From: Collinsella sp.
GTDB taxonomy: Bacteria; Actinomycetota; Coriobacteriia; Coriobacteriales; Coriobacteriaceae
Assembly: GCA_018380195.1 (NCBI GenBank)
Contig: JAGZUC010000020.1
Location: forward strand, 1-36,478
Direction of reading: 5' to 3'
DNA: 36,478 bases
The notes beneath the pieces were generated by a model. The model was not told the DNA's origin. It searched no databases and worked only from the letters and a program-made list of their open reading frames with translations. Of the stretch, positions 8,780 to 15,272 are shown one piece after another (within the stretch, counting starts at the first letter, position 1; every line of letters begins with the position of its first letter). A program made the translations under genes and the position numbers.

Positions 8780-8847
8780 AAGTTGCGGTGAAATAGGGAC
8801 TGTTTGGCGGTCTCAGAGCTTCATCAGTCCCTATTTCACCGCAACTT
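8780..8847. repeat. Long inverted repeat 2 flanking the zinc-ribbon gene
   Basis: The arms 8780-8802 and 8825-8847 form a perfect 23-bp inverted repeat around a 22-base loop. Sixteen bases of the outer arm match the arm of the 7643-7709 element. The inner arm differs from that element, but is still fully complementary within itself. Confidence 0.85.
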
Positions 8848-8865
8848 TGGAAAGGCACCTTTAGC

Positions 8866-8918
8866 CATTGGGGACGTTCTTAAACGACTAGTCATTCAAG
8901 AACGTCCCCAATGACTAG
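8866..8918. repeat. REP-like hairpin with two exclusive foldings
   Basis: CATTGGGGACGTTCTT (8866-8881) is perfectly complementary to 8898-8913. Alternatively CTAGTCATT (8888-8896) pairs with AATGACTAG (8910-8918). The 3' arm is shared, so only one stem can form at a time. The sequence style GGGGACG resembles REP-type palindromes linked with RAYT transposases; this is inference. Confidence 0.75.
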
Positions 8919-8925
8919 GTGGGGT

Positions 8926-8954
8926 TTGGGACGCGCCTGCCCCTGGGGTATCAT
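8926..8954 (+). promoter_or_regulatory. Promoter of the tmk-holB-ricT operon
   Basis: TTGGGA at 8926-8931 and TATCAT at 8949-8954 are separated by 17 bases. The transcript would start near 8961, giving a leader of about 47 bases before tmk. Confidence 0.65.
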
Positions 8955-9007
8955 GGCTTGGTTGCTATAACTCGCATTTACGCGCCTTGTAGGAAGGGGC
9001 TGCGCCC

Positions 9008-9691
9008 ATGGCTTTTGAGCCCGCTCAACATAGCTTCATTACGCTCGAGGGTGTCGATGGCGCCGGTAAATCTACGCAGGCGCGCCTGCTTGCCCGTGCG
9101 CTCGACCTTGCCGGCTACCAGGTTGTGACCCTGCGCGAGCCGGGCGGTACCGCCATCAGCGAAAAGATCCGTGCTCTGCTGCTCGACCCCGCCAATACAG
9201 CGATGGGCGACACCTGCGAGTTGTTGCTCTACGAGGCGGCACGCGCTCAGTTGGTGCACGAGGTCATCGCGCCCGCCCTTGCTGTCGGCAAGGTGGTCCT
9301 GTGCGACCGCTTCTACGATTCCACGACCTGCTATCAGGCATTTGCCGACGGCCTTGATCGCCAGATAGTGCGCGATGCCAACAACCTGGCCGTCGCGGGG
9401 ACGCACCCGGCGCTCACACTCGTCTATCACATCACGCCCGAGCAGGCGGCGCTGCGCATGGCAGTCCGTGGCGCGGCAGATCGCATGGAGGCCAAGGGCA
9501 TGGCCTTCCAAGAGCGCGTCTACCAGGGATTTTGCGCCATTGCCGCCGAGGAGCCAAACCGCGTAAAGCTCATCGACGCCACCGCGACCATCGAGGAAGT
9601 CTTCGAGAAGACGGTCGAGCAGGTTCGCGCGTACGGTCTCGACATTCCGCAAGACGCCGTCGCCGCCGCGCTTGCCAAGGAGGCCGAGTAA
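9008..9691 (+). CDS. tmk: Thymidylate kinase
   Basis: Phosphorylates dTMP to dTDP in the cytoplasm, an essential step to dTTP. It is 227 aa. The P-loop GVDGAGKST occupies residues 15-23. The dTMP-contacting DRFYDST begins at D100, and REPGGT (43-48) is the other conserved base-binding segment. The lid carries its basic residues in the form seen in the bacterial type II enzymes, not in the P-loop. AGGAAGGGG precedes the ATG. holB begins two bases after the stop, so translation is coupled, and a clear promoter lies upstream. Confidence 0.95.
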   Translation: MAFEPAQHSFITLEGVDGAGKSTQARLLARALDLAGYQVVTLREPGGTAISEKIRALLLDPANTAMGDTCELLLYEAARAQLVHEVIAPALAVGKVVLCDRFYDSTTCYQAFADGLDRQIVRDANNLAVAGTHPALTLVYHITPEQAALRMAVRGAADRMEAKGMAFQERVYQGFCAIAAEEPNRVKLIDATATIEEVFEKTVEQVRAYGLDIPQDAVAAALAKEAE

Positions 9692-9692
9692 C

Positions 9693-10820
9693 ATGGCCCC
9701 CGCTCAGGCAAGTCTGCTGGCCAAGCTCGACACCCAAGAGCGCGTGCGCGACTTTTTGACCAATGCCGTCGCCAGCGGTCGCGCATCGCACGCCTACCTG
9801 TTTTTGGGCGCGCCCGGCGCGGGCAAGCTCGACGCCGCGTGGGCGCTCGCCCAAGCCTTCCTGTGCGAGCAGGATGGCTGCGGCTCATGCGATAGCTGCG
9901 TGCGCGTCGCCCGCCATACACACCCCGACGCGCACTATTACACGCCCGAGAGCGCCACGGGCTACCTCATCGCCCAGACCCGCGAGCTGCTCGACGACGT
10001 GCCTCTGGCGCCCATCCGTGCCAAGGCCAAGGTCTACATCATCGACCGTGCCGAGCAACTGCGTGCCAACACCGCCAACGCACTGCTCAAAACACTCGAG
10101 GAGCCGCCCGAGGGCGTTATGTTCATCCTGCTGGGCACCTCGGCAGACGTGATGTTGCCCACCATCGTGAGCCGCTGCCAGTGCGTGCCGTTTCGGCTGG
10201 TATCGCCCGCCGTCGCCGCGCAGGCCGTGAGCCGCGCCACCGGGCAGGACCCTGCGCGTTGCCGCATGGCCGTCGCCGTAGCGGGAAGCCCCACGCGTGG
10301 CATCGAGTTCCTCAAGAGCGCCGAGCGCCAGGACGCCCGCCGTCAGATGGTTCGCGCCATCGATTCGCTTATCGTCGCCGACGAGGCCGACGTGCTCAGC
10401 CGCGCCAAGTCACTCATCGTCGCCGTTAAGGCGCCGCTCGCCGAGGTCAAGTCCACGCAGGAAAAGGTGCTCGAGCAAAACGCCGACTACCTGTCGCGTG
10501 GAGCATTGAAGCAGCTTGAGGGCCGCAACAAGCGCGAACTCAACGCGCGCGAGCGTTCGGGTATCATGGAAGCGCTGGCGAGCGCGCGGACGCTCATGCG
10601 CGACGTGCTGCTGACACTTCAGGACGAGGCGGCAGACGTGGTGAACGAGGACGTGCGCGACGCGATCGGGCGGCTTGCCGCGGCGACGAATGTTGCGGGT
10701 GCCACCCAGGCGCTCGAGGCGGTTGCCACCGCTGAGCTCAACATCGCCAGAAACGTTACTCCCCAGCTGGCCATCGAGGTCATGCTGTTCGATATCAGGA
10801 AGGCACTGAAATGCCGTTAG
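9693..10820 (+). CDS. holB: DNA polymerase III delta-prime subunit
   Basis: A clamp-loader subunit of 375 aa. The start is the ATG at 9693, ten bases after an AGGAGG located in the end of tmk. The Walker A-like loop GAPGAGKL (39-46) ends in Leu where a Ser/Thr would hold magnesium, consistent with the non-hydrolysing role of delta-prime. A zinc module uses C58, C63, C66 and C69. The SRC arginine-finger motif is at 160-162. A basic and Glu-rich C-terminal half follows. It overlaps ricT by ten bases. The tmk-holB-ricT order matches the conserved Bacillus-type cluster. Confidence 0.92.
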   Translation: MAPAQASLLAKLDTQERVRDFLTNAVASGRASHAYLFLGAPGAGKLDAAWALAQAFLCEQDGCGSCDSCVRVARHTHPDAHYYTPESATGYLIAQTRELLDDVPLAPIRAKAKVYIIDRAEQLRANTANALLKTLEEPPEGVMFILLGTSADVMLPTIVSRCQCVPFRLVSPAVAAQAVSRATGQDPARCRMAVAVAGSPTRGIEFLKSAERQDARRQMVRAIDSLIVADEADVLSRAKSLIVAVKAPLAEVKSTQEKVLEQNADYLSRGALKQLEGRNKRELNARERSGIMEALASARTLMRDVLLTLQDEAADVVNEDVRDAIGRLAAATNVAGATQALEAVATAELNIARNVTPQLAIEVMLFDIRKALKCR

Positions 10821-12511
10821 TCGTACCCGTTAAGTTTACCTACGCCTCGCGCGACCTGTGGTTTGACCCACAGGATCTGGATATCCTCGAGGCCGATTAT
10901 GCCATTTGTTCTACCGAGCGCGGAACCGAGATCGGCCTGGTCACGGCCGATCCCTTCGAGGTGCCGCTCGACGAGATCGGTCAGCCGCTCAAGCCCGTGT
11001 TGCGCGTAGCGAGCGACATCGACCTGCAGCTTGCGGACGACCTAGCCATCCAGGGCGACGAAGCCATGGTCGACTTCCGCCGTCTGGTCAAGGAGCTCGA
11101 CCTCGAGATGAAGCCGGTCGGCGTCGAGTACCTGTTTGGCGGCGAGAAGGCCGTGTTCTACTTTGCGGCTGAGGAACGCGTCGATTTTCGCCAGCTCGTC
11201 AAGGATCTGTCCTCGACGCTGCACATCCGCGTCGACATGCGCCAGATCGGCGTGCGCGACGAGACCCGCCTGGTGGGCGGCTATGCCCAGTGCGGACAGG
11301 AGCTCTGCTGCACGCGCTTTGGCGGACAGTTTGAGCCCGTCTCGATCCGCATGGCAAAAGAGCAGGACCTGCCGCTCAACTCGTCCAAGATCAGCGGCGT
11401 GTGCGGCCGCCTGATGTGCTGCCTGCGTTATGAGTTCGAGGCGTACAAGGACTTTAAGAGCCGTGCGCCCAAAAAGAAGACGCTCATCGATACGCCGCTC
11501 GGTAAGGCGCGTATCCAGGAGTATGACACGCCGCGTGAGCAGCTGGTGCTGCGCCTGGAGAACGGCAAAGTCTTTAAGGTCAACCTGGCCGATATGACGT
11601 GCTCGGAGGGTTGCAAAAAGAAGGCCGCCGAGCAGGGCTGCAACTGCCGCCCCGACTGCGTGACGCGCGACGTGCTCGAGCGCATTGAGTCGCCCGAGAT
11701 GCGCCTGGCGCTCATGGAGCTCGATCGCGAGAACGGCGTCGACGTGGGCGATGGCCTGTCGAGTGCCGACCGTCTGGCCGGCACGTCGATGCCCAAGCGC
11801 CGTCGTCGCGATGCTGAATCCGATGCTCGCGCCGGTCAGGGTCAGGGCGAGGGCCGTGGCCGCGGAAAGGGCCGCGGCAAGGCCGAGGCACCCGAGGCCG
11901 AGGAGGCCGCCGGTGCCCGTCGCCGCCGCAAGCGCGCGGGCTCGGGCGATGCTACCGAGGCTGCAGCCGCGGGCAAGAACGCCTCTCGCGAGCGCGAGGT
12001 CCAGCAGCCCCAGCAGCAGAACCGCGGCGGTGGCATGAACCCCACACGTCGCCGCCGCCGTCATCTGTCGAGCGAGGAGCGCGAGGACGCCTTCCGCGCC
12101 GCAGCTGCTCGCGAGGCTGGTGCCGCTTCCAAGGGCCCCTCGGCCTCCGATGCGTCTGCCGACAAGGGCGGCAAGTCGCGTGGCGAGGAGGAACGCGCGC
12201 CGCGTCCGCGCCGTCGCCATTCCTCGGGCGCGCAACAGAAGCCCTCAGTGCCCTCCGTGGCCGATCAGGTCTCGGATGGCGAGGTCAAGGTCACGCGCCG
12301 TCGTCCCGGAGATGGCGGGGGAGCGGCTGCCAAGGCTTCGCGTGGCGCCGCTCGTGACGAGCGCGAGCCGCGCGAGGATCGCGGTGGCGAGGGCTCGGCC
12401 GACCAGGGTCAAAAGCGCCGTCGCCGTCGCCGTTCCCGCAAGCCGCGCCAGGATGGCGGCGAGGGCTCGACTCCGTCTTCGTCCGCACCGCAACCGCCCG
12501 CCGGCGAATAA
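10811..12511 (+). CDS. ricT: RicT/YaaT-like PSP1-domain protein with long basic tail
   Basis: The first 300 or so residues match the PSP1 C-terminal-domain family (YaaT/RicT), which in Bacillus binds iron-sulfur clusters and with RicA and RicF affects RNase Y processing. The conserved cysteines are C161, C166, C167 (QCGQELCC) and C198, C203, C204 (VCGRLMCC). A further cluster, C264, C268, C277, C279 and C283, follows directly. From about residue 328 to the end (566 aa total) there is a disordered tail of Arg-rich blocks alternating with Ala, Gly and Glu, much longer than in Bacillus. It overlaps holB by ten bases. The RNA-related role is inferred from the family and the basic tail. Confidence 0.88.
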   Translation: MPLVVPVKFTYASRDLWFDPQDLDILEADYAICSTERGTEIGLVTADPFEVPLDEIGQPLKPVLRVASDIDLQLADDLAIQGDEAMVDFRRLVKELDLEMKPVGVEYLFGGEKAVFYFAAEERVDFRQLVKDLSSTLHIRVDMRQIGVRDETRLVGGYAQCGQELCCTRFGGQFEPVSIRMAKEQDLPLNSSKISGVCGRLMCCLRYEFEAYKDFKSRAPKKKTLIDTPLGKARIQEYDTPREQLVLRLENGKVFKVNLADMTCSEGCKKKAAEQGCNCRPDCVTRDVLERIESPEMRLALMELDRENGVDVGDGLSSADRLAGTSMPKRRRRDAESDARAGQGQGEGRGRGKGRGKAEAPEAEEAAGARRRRKRAGSGDATEAAAAGKNASREREVQQPQQQNRGGGMNPTRRRRRHLSSEEREDAFRAAAAREAGAASKGPSASDASADKGGKSRGEEERAPRPRRRHSSGAQQKPSVPSVADQVSDGEVKVTRRRPGDGGGAAAKASRGAARDEREPREDRGGEGSADQGQKRRRRRRSRKPRQDGGEGSTPSSSAPQPPAGE

Positions 12512-12574
12512 CGCCCGCGAGCGGATTTAGCCCGCCTTGCCCCGAGCGCATCGGGGTATCATAGCGCCGAATCA

Positions 12575-12610
12575 ACAACCCTCCCCGCGACCGAACGTAG
12601 GGAGGGTTGT
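12575..12610 (+). promoter_or_regulatory. Hairpin covering the comF ribosome binding site
   Basis: ACAACCCTCCC at 12575-12585 is perfectly complementary to GGGAGGGTTGT at 12600-12610, with a 14-base loop. The 3' arm contains the only plausible Shine-Dalgarno sequence for the TTG start at 12614. A TATCAT box at 12557-12562, preceded by GGGG, would start the RNA just before the stem. Confidence 0.75.
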
Positions 12611-12613
12611 GTC

Positions 12614-13420
12614 TTGAAGAGCCATCTGAACATATTGAGCCGTCTGCAGGGAGCCGGTGCCCTACCGTTTGCGGACGAATTGCTACCGTTTGCCGAGCAC
12701 GCGACGTACGAGGCGCTCGAGGCATTGTCGCCAACACGATGTACCGGCTGCGAGCGCGCCGGTGCGCTTATTTGCCAAGACTGCCTGGCCGCGCTCACGC
12801 TCATCGACCCACGTCATAGCTGCACCCGATGCGGCGCCCCGTTTGGGGATTTGCTGTGCACTGAGTGTTCGGTCGAGGGCACGTCCTCGGCAATGGCGGA
12901 GGCGCTCGACCGCTGCCTGGCGTGCGCCGTCTATGCGCATCCGCTGCCGCGCATCATTAAAGCGTACAAGGATGCGGGCGAGCGACGTCTGGCTCCGTAT
13001 CTGGCGGAGCTGCTCTACGACACCGCCCTGCATGCCCAGGTCGTAGCGCCCGATCGCTACGGAGGCGTGCTGTCCGGTGCGGATGCGGCGGTGTTTGTGC
13101 CTGCGACGGCGGCAGCGTTTCGGCGGCGTGGTTTTGATCATATGGAGGCTATTGCGCGCCCATTTTGCGAGCTGTCGGGTGTTCCCCTGCTCGATGCTCT
13201 CGTCAAGTACGGGCATGGCGATCAGCGCGAACTCGGTCGTGAGGAGCGCCGCGAGCGTGCCCAAGGCATGTACGAGACGGTTGAGGACGTGCACGGCCGC
13301 CGCTTGCTGCTTATCGATGACGTTATCACCACGGGCGCGACGATGGCAGCGGCTTCGGCGGAACTCAAGCGCGCCGGCGCCGTAGCGGTCGATGGCCTCG
13401 CTATCGCACGCGTTTGGTAG
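12614..13420 (+). CDS. comF: ComF-family phosphoribosyltransferase-like protein
   Basis: A 268-aa ComF/ComFC-type protein, required for DNA uptake in competent bacteria and also present in many non-competent ones. Four CxxC pairs (C43/C46, C54/C57, C70/C73, C82/C85) form a double zinc ribbon. The phosphoribosyltransferase domain ends in the PRPP loop LLLIDDVITTGATM with D235-D236. The TTG start is the only in-frame start with a ribosome binding site (GGGAGGG), which lies in a hairpin. The roughly 42 residues before the first cysteine are longer than usual for the family. No other competence genes are visible here. Confidence 0.88.
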   Translation: MKSHLNILSRLQGAGALPFADELLPFAEHATYEALEALSPTRCTGCERAGALICQDCLAALTLIDPRHSCTRCGAPFGDLLCTECSVEGTSSAMAEALDRCLACAVYAHPLPRIIKAYKDAGERRLAPYLAELLYDTALHAQVVAPDRYGGVLSGADAAVFVPATAAAFRRRGFDHMEAIARPFCELSGVPLLDALVKYGHGDQRELGREERRERAQGMYETVEDVHGRRLLLIDDVITTGATMAAASAELKRAGAVAVDGLAIARVW

Positions 13421-13430
13421 GGGTGGTTTT

Positions 13431-14540
13431 GTGGCAGTGAAGATTGAGCGGCGCAACGAGCCGACAGACGAACAGCTAGCGGCTTCCGTAATCCTAACGG
13501 GCGCCTCGGCGCTACGCATGATGCGCGCCGAACGCCGGCAGATGGGCTACATAAGCTGGAAGGACCTCGATCCCGATGAAGAGCGCCGTGTGCTGCGCAC
13601 GTCGTCGCCCTCGACCGAGGACATCTATCTTCCCGACTTGGTGCGGATTGGGGCCGCAAGCGGCGAGGTGCAAGAAGATCTTTGCTTGCTGGTGGGATCT
13701 GCGGCGCAGCGCCGCCGCATGCCTGGCGTGGGCTGGTCCGTGTGTTCCGGGTTGCCTGTCGGCTCGATTCTAGAGGTGGAGCCGGGTGTATACAGTCTAT
13801 CTCCCGAGGCCCTTTGCGTAGCCGTCGCACGCGAGGTCGGCTGCATCCAGGCATTTGCCCTGGCTCAGGAGCTGTGCTCTAAGATTTCGCTGAGTGACCG
13901 CGGGAAGTATCTGCCTCCCTACACCTCGCCTGTTACGAATAAACTTGCAAAGGATATGGACCAGCCAGCAGATGTGGGCTACTTTGAGGTTGAGCCGGTG
14001 CTGACGCCCGATCGTCTGGCAGATTACCTCGCGGTATGCAAGGGGAACGCAGCCAAGCAGCTGCAGCGTCTGTGTCCCTATCTTTCGGAAAACCTGCGCT
14101 CACCCATGGAGTGCATCATGCTCGCCCTGTTTTCGCTTCCGTTTTCCTATGGCGGGTTTGCCTGCGGACCTTTTAAGACCGACTACAAGATTGAGTTCGA
14201 TGACCGTGCGCAGGCAATCTCGGGGATGCCGCATGCAGTTTGCGATGCGTATCAGGAAGCAGCCCGGTTTGACCTGGAATACAACGGTGAGCTGGGCCAT
14301 TCCTCTCGGAGGGGACGTATCCATGATGAAAAGCGCAACACGGGCTTGATTACTATGGGAATCGAGGTCGCGACGGTCAACAACGAAATGCTCTGTGACA
14401 TGGAAGCGATGGAAGCACTCGCATGGCGCATGCACCAGCGTATGCGAAAGCGGTACCGGAATCGTGTCGATGCCCGCAGGAAGAAGCAAGAGGCGTTGCT
14501 TAACACGCTGCGGGCGTGTTTTGGGCTTAAGCCGGTCTAA
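13431..14540 (+). CDS. AbiEi-like protein with Vsr/DUF559-type endonuclease-like C-terminus
   Basis: About 369 aa from the GTG at 13431, which follows GGGGTGG by six bases. An in-frame ATG at 13392 would overlap comF and has no ribosome binding site. The C-terminal third contains SPMEC (E227), then DLEYNGELGH (D281, E283, H290), D299 and R302, followed by LITMGIEVATVN. That order resembles the very-short-patch repair/DUF559 endonuclease fold. The N-terminal two thirds resemble the AbiEi-like antitoxin/DUF4095-like proteins common in Coriobacteriia, but I cannot confirm this. No toxin gene (AbiEii) follows. Neither nuclease activity nor a defence role can be read from the sequence alone. Confidence 0.6.
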   Translation: MAVKIERRNEPTDEQLAASVILTGASALRMMRAERRQMGYISWKDLDPDEERRVLRTSSPSTEDIYLPDLVRIGAASGEVQEDLCLLVGSAAQRRRMPGVGWSVCSGLPVGSILEVEPGVYSLSPEALCVAVAREVGCIQAFALAQELCSKISLSDRGKYLPPYTSPVTNKLAKDMDQPADVGYFEVEPVLTPDRLADYLAVCKGNAAKQLQRLCPYLSENLRSPMECIMLALFSLPFSYGGFACGPFKTDYKIEFDDRAQAISGMPHAVCDAYQEAARFDLEYNGELGHSSRRGRIHDEKRNTGLITMGIEVATVNNEMLCDMEAMEALAWRMHQRMRKRYRNRVDARRKKQEALLNTLRACFGLKPV

Positions 14541-14574
14541 TTCGCGTCGAAAATAGAGGGTTAATCATATACCC

Positions 14575-14621
14575 TGGCCAAAATATGGCAAATATGAGTA
14601 CTGTCACTAAATCAGTAACAG
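14575..14621 (-). repeat. Dispersed 47-bp repeat, copy B
   Basis: Inverted copy of the element at 139-185 and 14745-14791. It lies 35 bases after the upstream stop codon and faces copy C across 123 bases, so the two could pair as a long stem. Confidence 0.8.
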
Positions 14622-14744
14622 CAAAATCAAGGAATTTAGGACTCGGAGGCGGCGTAAAGTAAGAAGATAATAAACAAATGTAGAATTACTAAGCATCAGG
14701 TCGGCGACACTGAGCGCAAAATCTGTCCGAGAGGCCAAAATTGC

Positions 14745-14791
14745 CTGTTACTAAATTGGTGGCAGTACTCATATTTGCCATATTTTGACCG
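14745..14791 (+). repeat. Dispersed 47-bp repeat, copy C
   Basis: Direct copy of the 139-185 element. Eighteen to twenty bases before its start it shows AAAATCTGTCCG, and a related AAAATCTGT occurs again at 14876-14884. A strong hairpin follows at 14812. Confidence 0.8.
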
Positions 14792-14811
14792 GGGCACCCT
14801 AAGAAGGGCGC

Positions 14812-14840
14812 CCCGGAGCTCCCCGTAGGGGAGCTCCGGG
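14812..14840. terminator. Strong 13-bp stem with a three-base loop
   Basis: CCCGGAGCTCCCC (14812-14824) pairs perfectly with 14828-14840 around GTA. There is no T-run on either side, so termination is uncertain. It isolates the repeat region from the promoter at 14913. Confidence 0.55.
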
Positions 14841-14912
14841 CTTCATAGGGGCATGAATAGCCCACTCCGACCTGCAAAATCTGTGCGCGCGATGCGAATG
14901 ACGCCCTTAACC

Positions 14913-14941
14913 TTAAACTTCAGCTTGAACTTAGCTATAAT
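14913..14941 (+). promoter_or_regulatory. Strong promoter upstream of the structured RNA
   Basis: TTAAAC at 14913-14918 and a consensus TATAAT at 14936-14941 are separated by exactly 17 bases. Transcription would start near 14948-14949, which is where the 5' strand of the long-range terminal helix begins. Confidence 0.8.
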
Positions 14942-14948
14942 GCGCTAC

Positions 14949-15213
14949 GTTCCTACCAGGCTGTGGTTGCGGACGGACGAAATGCCCGTCCTAGTCCAAG
15001 ACAGACGCGGTCAAAGGGATCCACGTAAGCGACCGCGTGCGCGCGGCGCGATCATGGCGCGTCCTAGATGTAAGCCGCACCGTCCGTTCTACTTTCTTTG
15101 GGGCAATACCGCCTCGCGGGCGAGCGGGTCAGTCGTGAAGGTGGCTGCGGCCTCCTGAGCAAACACCCCGGTGCGCAAGTGTGGGGTCAAATACCAGGTC
15201 AGCTGGTGGGAAC
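14949..15213 (+). ncRNA. Candidate structured noncoding RNA, raiA-motif type
   Basis: About 265 nt start where the 14913 promoter predicts. The two ends pair: 14949-14963 with 15200-15213 (14 pairs, one G-U and one bulged G) and then 14964-14967 with 15193-15196. Inside are local stems: 14971-14979 with 14987-14997, 15005-15012 with 15031-15038 (8 perfect pairs), 15109-15117 with 15122-15129 and 15165-15169 with 15183-15187. An alternative pairing 14970-14976 with 15080-15086 is possible. No convincing ORF is present. The position between comF and hpf/raiA is the setting of the raiA-motif RNA of Firmicutes and Actinobacteria. I cannot match the conserved nucleotides from memory, so this family assignment rests on context and architecture. 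Confidence 0.6.
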
Positions 15214-15272
15214 AATCTGATATTCCGCGCAACGCACGGATCGTATACGACACAGAAGGCAGGGTAGTGGAC

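Noticed and set aside
7643..8918. CRISPR-like repeats around the zinc-ribbon gene
   Set aside because: Only two or three inverted elements with different cores, no regular spacers and no cas genes.
14853..15158. A 101-aa plus-strand ORF across the structured RNA
   Set aside because: The start lies before the promoter, there is no ribosome binding site, and the composition is Arg-rich as in random GC-rich frames.
15138..15160. T-box-like GAAGGTGGCTGCGG in the leader of the binding-protein gene
   Set aside because: The T-box core GGGTGGNACCGCGG does not match after GGTGG, and no specifier loop or terminator/antiterminator pair is apparent.
14949..15213. 6S RNA, SRP RNA, RNase P RNA or tmRNA as an identity for the structured RNA
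   Set aside because: The conserved sequences expected for these (SRP tetraloop helix, the RNase P GAGGAAAGTCC core, tmRNA acceptor end, 6S bulge) are not visible.
15171..15272. Upstream in-frame extension of the lipoprotein gene
   Set aside because: It would place a Cys/Trp-rich stretch before the signal peptide; the lipobox and ribosome binding sites favour 15273 or 15291.
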